From a virus: 34,551 nt of DNA. The notes beneath the pieces were generated by a model. The model was not told where the DNA came from. It searched no databases and was given only the letters and a program-made list of their open reading frames with translations. The stretch is taken from positions 1 through 34,551 of the IMG/VR virus record IMGVR_UViG_3300042445_000906. One strand, 5' to 3'. The position numbers were made by a program, and so were the translations under genes. This document shows positions 28,995-34,551 of this stretch, in pieces (the stretch's first letter is position 1; each line of letters opens with the position of its first letter).

Positions 28995-30849
28995 CACAAT
29001 TCATATTCATATCTGAAACGATTGTATTGTTTGCACTTGATGAATTTTGAACAAATAGCTCAACATAATCATTTGTAGTTAATTCAACAACTATTTGAGT
29101 AGCGCCAAACGATGGAGTTGAACCAGCTGCACATAATATAGTCATAGCACTTTCTGTTATTATAGTTCCGTTTTTAGCTATTCCTATATTTATATTTTGA
29201 GTAGAAACAGAAGTACGAACGTTACAATTAACGGTTACCATAAACGACTGGCTAAAAGCTCCCGTATATATTAATCTATTTGAAGTGGCTGTGCTAAACT
29301 TTGAGTTTGTACTCATTGCTAAAGTAGTTCCAGCCGCTTTAAACCATGAGGCGGTGTTATTTGTTGACGTTGCTGTGGTGTTATCTATCATGTAAATAAA
29401 ACCACGTGTAGACGTATTTGTAATTCCTACACAATTTGCAAATAAAGACTTATTATAAGTAGCATTTAAACCAGTTAAATAAGTTCCACCACCTGAAAAA
29501 TTAATAGTATCTAGTATGTATTTTTCGTCACCAATAGTAGCAAGGTCGGAAGCGTTTAAACCAGTTTCACCACTCAACACAACAAATGACGAATAGATAA
29601 TTCTAAACCTACGCGAAATCGTTAACGTACTAGGTAGTGTTATAACCGTTCCACCACTAGCGCAGTCAAACAAACAATTTGTCATACCGATAGTACCTAT
29701 AGTACCATTGAACGTAAGCCCTTGTGAGTTCAAAAACGCGCTATCATTCATTATAAAGTTTGTGTAATTCGAAACTATACCAACCGTTGCGCAGTTTGTA
29801 AAGTTTACACCGAACCAATCCAAGGCAGTTGTTGAACCATCACCAGTTAAATTTAAAGCCGTCCCGTGTGTAATTGTGATATTTCTAATTGGTAACGAAT
29901 AAGAGGACGTAATTAAAGCCGTTGCGCTACTTAAACCCGTTGATTGAATTATGCAGTTTTCAGACGAACCGCCTATTATAGTCGTATTAATACCACCCAC
30001 TAACCTATCACCCGTTAAATCTACCGTAGTAGTGAAATAATAAGTAACATTATTACCTAGTGTAATCACACCGCTAGACGCTGTAGGTAGGTCTGTTTTC
30101 GCATAAATAAACTTAAATTGACTACCACCAACTACGGGCGTATAACCTAACACTTCAGGAATAGTTGCGTTTTCCCATAGTCCCGTTGAATTATTATAAT
30201 ATACTACATCCTTATCCGCTTCACTTGTAATCTTTACACCATGTAATTCGTTTAATTCGTATCCGTTTTGTATATGTAAAACAATCTTTCCGTTTGTAGT
30301 GTGGGCATACGCAACGTAACCAATGAATACTGAGTGAGCTGGTTCTGCGGGAATAACGTTTGTAAATTCACCAGCGGTTTCAGAAAGCCACAAAGCATCC
30401 CCATCCGTAAAACCAGCCGTATTAATATTATGTAAAGTTCCATGAGTAACTACATACCCATCTGAATTATTTGCTATTGCCGTTCTAGTAACTCCGATTG
30501 TTTTACTAGAAGATATTTCTAAACTTGCATCCGCTAGTAATATGTTTGGATTTTGACCAGTTGCACCGCTTATGTAAACTACCTTAGTTTTTGCTATTGA
30601 GTAACCACTTGAATTACGCGCTATAAATTCTAATTTTTCGGAACTATCTACAACCCCATCGCTATCGGTATCATAAACCGATTGCATCATGTCACCGCCT
30701 AAACCAGTAGGCGAAACATTTTCCCATTTTCCACTAGTTGAATTATATTCAATTACTTGACCATTTGCAGGCGCTGAAATAACAACATCTTGTAAAGTGT
30801 CTAAATAAGGGGTTACGTATAAACTAGCCTTTGCTGAATTCTGTGCCAT
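28978..30849 (-). CDS. Tail fibre / tail spike-like structural protein
   Basis: A 623-residue protein. The N-terminus has GQVIEYNSTSGKWENVSP, and a similar DVVYYNNSTGLWENATIP recurs near residue 213, repeats common in phage fibres. The middle (about 240-450) has regularly spaced short strands (NNVTYYF, LVGGINTTIIGG, IRNITITHG) that suggest a beta helix; the last 130 residues form a separate beta domain. No catalytic residues recognised. Probably a fibre or spike that binds the host. Confidence 0.7.
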   Translation of the reverse strand: MAQNSAKASLYVTPYLDTLQDVVISAPANGQVIEYNSTSGKWENVSPTGLGGDMMQSVYDTDSDGVVDSSEKLEFIARNSSGYSIAKTKVVYISGATGQNPNILLADASLEISSSKTIGVTRTAIANNSDGYVVTHGTLHNINTAGFTDGDALWLSETAGEFTNVIPAEPAHSVFIGYVAYAHTTNGKIVLHIQNGYELNELHGVKITSEADKDVVYYNNSTGLWENATIPEVLGYTPVVGGSQFKFIYAKTDLPTASSGVITLGNNVTYYFTTTVDLTGDRLVGGINTTIIGGSSENCIIQSTGLSSATALITSSYSLPIRNITITHGTALNLTGDGSTTALDWFGVNFTNCATVGIVSNYTNFIMNDSAFLNSQGLTFNGTIGTIGMTNCLFDCASGGTVITLPSTLTISRRFRIIYSSFVVLSGETGLNASDLATIGDEKYILDTINFSGGGTYLTGLNATYNKSLFANCVGITNTSTRGFIYMIDNTTATSTNNTASWFKAAGTTLAMSTNSKFSTATSNRLIYTGAFSQSFMVTVNCNVRTSVSTQNINIGIAKNGTIITESAMTILCAAGSTPSFGATQIVVELTTNDYVELFVQNSSSANNTIVSDMNMNCVKIPV

Positions 30850-30851
30850 AA

Positions 30852-31160
30852 TTATGTAGTGTAAAAAAGATTAAATGAGAGTGTACCTAGCGTCGCGTAA
30901 ACCTCAACTATGTCCGTGGTTTGTAGTGTCAATCCAGCTGTTAAAACAAAAGTATCATTACCATCAATTGGTAAATCAAAATAGATATAATGACTATCGC
31001 TCAACGTTGCGCCTAGTGGTCGTATAGCAATTCTAAACGATGTCATAGAACCGCTTAGATTAGTTACAATTATACTACTTATAACCGTGTCAGCTGTAGC
31101 CTCTAATAGCGTCGTTGCTGTGGTCGCCGTTGGTTTTATTCTTGCATTCCCTAAACTCAT
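30852..31160 (-). CDS. Small beta-rich virion protein
   Basis: A 102-residue Thr/Ser-rich protein with alternating hydrophobic strands (VISSIIVTNLSG, FRIAIRPLG, HYIYFDLPI, FVLTAGLTL, DIVEVYATLG), fitting a compact jelly roll. It lies two bases upstream of the fibre gene and overlaps the preceding gene by 4. It could be a fibre-attachment or tail-decoration protein. Confidence 0.6.
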   Translation of the reverse strand: MSLGNARIKPTATTATTLLEATADTVISSIIVTNLSGSMTSFRIAIRPLGATLSDSHYIYFDLPIDGNDTFVLTAGLTLQTTDIVEVYATLGTLSFNLFYTT

Positions 31161-31438
31161 GAGCCTATAAACATTAAATTTAATTTGTAGTCACCCGTTG
31201 CCGTTGTTGTTTTTAAGTTTGAGCCGTTTAAAAATATGGATTCAAATTTAGTTTCAGAATCATACGACATCCCATATCTATTTTCTATAATTGAAAACTC
31301 AACATCAAAACTACCTAATTTATCGGATTGGAAATTGAACCTATTAGAACTATCTAAAATTTTAGCTATTGAAATATTTTCGTTTAAGTCAAATAAATCA
31401 TCAAAGAAAATGTATTTTAATTCGCTGTAAATTCTCAT
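31157..31438 (-). CDS. Hypothetical tail-region protein
   Basis: A 93-residue protein with FDDLFDLNENISIAKIL early and GSFDVEFSIIENRYGMSY in the middle. Beta-rich and slightly acidic; no family recognised. ATGA overlaps on both sides place it in the fibre operon after a small HTH gene. Confidence 0.5.
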   Translation of the reverse strand: MRIYSELKYIFFDDLFDLNENISIAKILDSSNRFNFQSDKLGSFDVEFSIIENRYGMSYDSETKFESIFLNGSNLKTTTATGDYKLNLMFIGS

Positions 31439-31665
31439 TTATTTTCAAATTTCGCTATTACTCTGTAAACAATCCGCTCGCTTACATTAAACACGTCCGC
31501 AATATCCGTTATTGCTTGAGTTTTACGAACCCCATTTTCCATTTGAAAAGTGTAGGATTTGTAAATTTTATACCACATTAACACGTTAATTGATACTAAA
31601 CCGCCTTGTATTAAATCACGAAGTTCACCGCTATCATGAAGTCTTTCTAAAATATCTATATTCAT
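31435..31665 (-). CDS. Small helix-turn-helix protein embedded in the tail genes
   Basis: A 76-residue protein from the ATG at 31665 (MNIDILERLHDSGELRD). The C-terminal part TQAITDIADVFNVSERIVYRVIAKF has HTH spacing with NVSERIVYRVI as recognition helix. The longer frame from 31704 would overlap the tape-measure end by 26 bases and skip an exact -7 element, so the shorter start is preferred. A DNA-binding protein among tail genes suggests late regulation or packaging; unproven. Confidence 0.6.
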   Translation of the reverse strand: MNIDILERLHDSGELRDLIQGGLVSINVLMWYKIYKSYTFQMENGVRKTQAITDIADVFNVSERIVYRVIAKFENK

Positions 31666-31670
31666 GCCTA

Positions 31671-31678
31671 CAAATATA
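31671..31678 (-). promoter_or_regulatory. Possible -7 element before the HTH gene
   Basis: The minus strand reads TATATTTG, an exact TAnnTTTG, in the 13-base gap between the tape-measure stop and the ATG at 31665. The distance of five bases to the ATG would give a leaderless or nearly leaderless message. A TTG lies 23 bases before it. Suggestive only. Confidence 0.35.
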
Positions 31679-34450
31679 TTAAAAAATCGCTTTACTTTCC
31701 ACAACCGCTACATTCATTTGAGCCGTACTAATATCTTGAACCGAAACGACTGGATTAGGCATGTTTCTAACCGCTTTCATAAACGCGTTTTGTTGTGTGT
31801 ATTGATTGTCTATTTGACCAGTTATTGAGTTCATAATTACGCCCCCATTTGCAAACTTAACCGCCCCACCTTTTGCCATTAAAGGTACACCACCAGTCGA
31901 TTGATTTATATTAGATAAATGACTAATTAAAGGCGTAGCACGTTTGTTTAAAATAAAGAAACTTTCATCCTTTTCTACTTCTATTCTAGTGCCATCTTCA
32001 AATACTCCTTTTGTACCTCCGTCCGAATGTGATTTACCACCGAATACACCACCTTTAGCAAACTTTGGAGTAGGCTGTGAAGCAATTAAACCAACTTGAA
32101 TAGCACCTAAAACACCCGAAAGTATAGATAGTGGAACATTTGGAAGTGACGCGGTAACACTAACTGCCGTGTTCATAATCGCTTTAATTATATTCGCAGC
32201 CTTTTCCTTTTCAAACGCCTCTTTTTTTAGTTTAGATTCCTTTGCTTTAAAGTCTTTATCTAGTGCCTCTTTTTGTGTTTTAAATTGAGCCTCTGAAATA
32301 ATACCAGCGTCTAACTGAGATTGCAATAAGGCTTGTTTTTCATCGTTTTTGTTTTGTTCGTCGTTCAATTCGTTTGCTATTCTATTTTGTGCAATTTGGC
32401 TCAAAGCATCCGTTAATTGTACCGCGCTATTCAAAGCAATAGTAGTTTCTTTTTGTAACTTTTTTTGTTGCTCTGTTAGTTCGTTTTCTGTTTTTGTTTT
32501 GTAGGTTTCTTGACTTATTTTTAAAGTTTCCTGACTTGCTTTTTTTTCAATAGCCTCCTTTTCCTTTGCTGTTTTTTGACCCTCCGCAATTTCTAAAACT
32601 GCATTTTCTTGAATTATTTTTATTCGTTCCGCTTGTAATTCTTTAAATGTCGCTAATTTATCAGCTTCGGTTGTGGCTTGCAAATGTTTTGTTTCCGCGT
32701 CAATTAATCTTATTTCTTGGTCGGTCTTTTTAGCTGTTTGAATTTTACTTTTCGCTAAATCCTTTTCAGATTTTTCAATTTCTGAATTTCTTTCTTTAAC
32801 CGTGTTTGTGTATTTATTCTCGATTTCCTTTTTTGCTAGGTCATATTTTCTAAACTCAGCAAGTTGTAAAGCGCTACCCGTTTTTAAATCTTTTATTGAT
32901 TCTTCATAATTAGATTTTGCACGTTTTAAATCATCATCTTTTTGTTCTTCATCCAAAGAATTTAAAGCCGCTACTTTACGTTTATTAATTTCTAAAATTT
33001 CATCCGCATTACCTTCCGCGTTATCTAATTCAAATTTAAAATTTGCTTCTAATTTTTGCCTACGTAAATCGTTTGAACTATCTTCATTATCTAGTAAAGT
33101 GTCATTTAATCTTTTTTGTAATTCAGCTATTTTATCATTATGTTCTTTTTGATTAGACAACGCCTTTCCGTTTTCTGTTTTTTGCTTTTCTCTAATAGCA
33201 TTTGCGCCCTCAGATTTTAACAATAAAACTTCCGCTTCGTGTTTATCCATAGATTTTACTAGTTCTTTATTACTAGCATATAAAGCGTCTAAAGTTTCTT
33301 GATAATTTTTCACCCTTTCTTCATCATCCGTTTTATTCTTTTGAGCCGTTATTTTAGTAATATCTTTTAAATTTTTTCTAAATTGTGCAACCTCGTCATT
33401 TTGAAAATCTTTTAAGGCTTTAAGCTTCATTTTATTTAGAGTTTCAATAGACGCGCCCTCTAATTCTGCACGCCTTATTTGAAGTTCAGAAATTTCACGA
33501 GCCGTATCGCGTTGGTCTTGCATCGCGCTAATATTGTCGCGTATTGCTTTAGTGTGTTTTTCTTGTGCTTTTAATTGCTTTTCGTTAATATGGTCGCTCC
33601 ATAATTTCAAAGCTCCTACAATAGCAACTATTGCGCCCACCATTAAGAACATAGGGTTTGCTAGTATTGCTTTCCCTAAACTAAGTAAAGCGCTACCCAT
33701 ATTTTTTAAACCGCCTACAACCTCTTTAAATGTCATTCCCTTAGAAATAACTGCCATCTGTTTCATTTTTTCAGAAACACCGGCAAAATCTAAGTTCATT
33801 AAGTCATCTTTAATTAACCCTAGGTTATTGGATAGTTTTTCAAAGCCTGAGCCACCTGAAGACGCTTTTACATTCTCATTTACTTCCTTTATTTTATCCC
33901 CTAGTTTACCCGCCTTTTCGCTTGCTTGTTGGTATTCTTCTGAGCCAGCGTCTAAACCAACCATTTCACCTTTTAAGTCGCGTAATTGTTTCTTTAATTC
34001 TTGTAAAGAAGTTCCATAATTACCAACGTTTCTACGTGTATCGCCGATTGCGCCCTCTTGTTCTTTTAAGCTATCTGAAATTGCTTTATTACTCGCTTGT
34101 AATTGCTTACCTATCGCGCTATTTTCTCTTTGTTCTTGAGATAAAGCGTTATAGGCAGTCGTACCCAAAGCCAAAGCCTCACGCATTTCATTAATTGACC
34201 CTTTGTTTGTTTTGTTTAACTTCTCATTTATTACTAGAGCCTTTGCCGTATCGTTTAAAACCTTAGTTTGTTGACGAATTTCAGCGTTTAATTTAGCGTA
34301 TTCTACCGTGCCTTGTTTGTTTTCACCTTTTAAGATTGCTTGTTTTATCTTAAGTTCTTCTAATTTCTTAGACGCTTCCTCACTAGACTTTTTTAAATCT
34401 GCAGTATCTAAGGTTACTTTTAAAAGTATTGTTTTATTTTCTTCGCTCAT
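31679..34450 (-). CDS. Tail tape measure protein
   Basis: A 923-residue protein, the longest gene, as expected for a tape measure that sets tail length. Residues 1-200 and 300-760 are Lys/Glu/Gln-rich coiled coil; a hydrophobic segment at about 261-283 (NPMFLMVGAIVAIVGALKLW) could insert into the host membrane. The C-terminus has Gly/Lys stretches (KFAKGGVFGGKSHSDGG, LMAKGGAVKFANGGV) common in tape measures. The start overlaps the terminal repeat; joined to base 1, it forms an ATGA overlap with the 646-residue tail gene. Confidence 0.88.
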   Translation of the reverse strand: MSEENKTILLKVTLDTADLKKSSEEASKKLEELKIKQAILKGENKQGTVEYAKLNAEIRQQTKVLNDTAKALVINEKLNKTNKGSINEMREALALGTTAYNALSQEQRENSAIGKQLQASNKAISDSLKEQEGAIGDTRRNVGNYGTSLQELKKQLRDLKGEMVGLDAGSEEYQQASEKAGKLGDKIKEVNENVKASSGGSGFEKLSNNLGLIKDDLMNLDFAGVSEKMKQMAVISKGMTFKEVVGGLKNMGSALLSLGKAILANPMFLMVGAIVAIVGALKLWSDHINEKQLKAQEKHTKAIRDNISAMQDQRDTAREISELQIRRAELEGASIETLNKMKLKALKDFQNDEVAQFRKNLKDITKITAQKNKTDDEERVKNYQETLDALYASNKELVKSMDKHEAEVLLLKSEGANAIREKQKTENGKALSNQKEHNDKIAELQKRLNDTLLDNEDSSNDLRRQKLEANFKFELDNAEGNADEILEINKRKVAALNSLDEEQKDDDLKRAKSNYEESIKDLKTGSALQLAEFRKYDLAKKEIENKYTNTVKERNSEIEKSEKDLAKSKIQTAKKTDQEIRLIDAETKHLQATTEADKLATFKELQAERIKIIQENAVLEIAEGQKTAKEKEAIEKKASQETLKISQETYKTKTENELTEQQKKLQKETTIALNSAVQLTDALSQIAQNRIANELNDEQNKNDEKQALLQSQLDAGIISEAQFKTQKEALDKDFKAKESKLKKEAFEKEKAANIIKAIMNTAVSVTASLPNVPLSILSGVLGAIQVGLIASQPTPKFAKGGVFGGKSHSDGGTKGVFEDGTRIEVEKDESFFILNKRATPLISHLSNINQSTGGVPLMAKGGAVKFANGGVIMNSITGQIDNQYTQQNAFMKAVRNMPNPVVSVQDISTAQMNVAVVESKAIF

Positions 34451-34551
34451 ATTCTTACAAGTTCTACGTTGGTTAATCCTTTACGGTAATCGTTTATTCT
34501 GTTAATATAAAAGTAATTACTTATACTGAATTCAGGCACATCTAAGTAAAC
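34425..34551. repeat. Terminal direct repeat, right copy (circular assembly overlap)
   Basis: Exact copy of bases 1-127. It contains the first nine codons of the tape measure gene and a second copy of the 3' end of the 646-residue tail gene, which is therefore truncated here. Not a separate gene fragment in the circular genome. Confidence 0.95.

Noticed and set aside
33534-34019. Plus-strand open frame of 161 codons opposite the tape measure
   Set aside because: It lies wholly antisense to a coiled-coil gene with biased codons, has no promoter and no recognisable domain; a shadow frame.

Overview
This window is a complete, AT-rich genome of a tailed phage of Bacteroidota, probably a siphovirus-like phage of a Flavobacterium-type host. 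The first 127 bases (1-127) recur exactly as the last 127 (34425-34551), and the cut falls inside the tail genes. The molecule is therefore best read as a circular assembly with a unit of 34,424 bp. The host group is inferred from three things: starts preceded by A/T-rich sequence rather than Shine-Dalgarno sites, several exact TAnnTTTG -7 elements of the Bacteroidota sigma factor type, and families typical of Bacteroidota phages (DUF6712-like connector, DUF3127-like OB-fold, ClpP-type prohead protease with a scaffold-like tail, RlpA-like protein). I see no integrase, repressor of a known class, tRNA, CRISPR array or reverse transcriptase.

Almost everything is read on the minus strand, from high to low coordinates. 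The functional start of the map is near 19,560, where a good promoter (19527-19556) abuts a strong terminator (19579-19609) that ends the lysis genes. Transcription order is then as follows. (1) An early block of small proteins runs from 19506 down to 16724 and includes a PP-loop/PAPS-reductase-like enzyme and a zinc-ribbon protein; it closes with a terminator. (2) An HTH-metallophosphoesterase protein and a 72-residue protein follow (16650-15309). (3) A non-coding control region (14896-15308) holds about 13 copies of a 10-base iteron in both orientations, a promoter, and a leader with interleaved hairpins ahead of (4) the replication operon: lipoprotein, NUMOD4-like protein, DNA methyltransferase, SF3 helicase, SF2 helicase and VRR-NUC nuclease. 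(5) A recombination and metabolism block (10430-6721) carries a PD-(D/E)XK exonuclease, a conserved putative ssDNA-binding protein, an RlpA-like protein, a MazG-like protein and an OB-fold protein. (6) A hairpin and palindrome at 6646-6720 precede the late genes.

The late genes run terminase small and large subunits, tail/neck genes, a 646-residue tail protein, across the assembly junction into the tape measure (34450-31679), fibre-like proteins, ClpP-like prohead protease, major capsid protein, a 191-residue structural protein, portal, connector, fibre and LamG-type receptor-binding candidates, and finally a membrane-anchored GAF-like protein, a holin candidate and an M15 endolysin. The order of the head genes (protease, capsid, portal, connector, all downstream of the tape measure) is not the usual siphophage order. 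Only one gene, at 28461-28994, lies on the plus strand, with its own promoter inside the late region.

Seven very short genes (25-53 codons) fit between or overlap annotated neighbours, several with stop/start overlaps. The most unusual features are the iteron region, the attenuator-like leader beside it, the lone plus-strand gene, and the GAF-like protein in the lysis cassette. All functional calls come from reading motifs by eye; no database search was possible.
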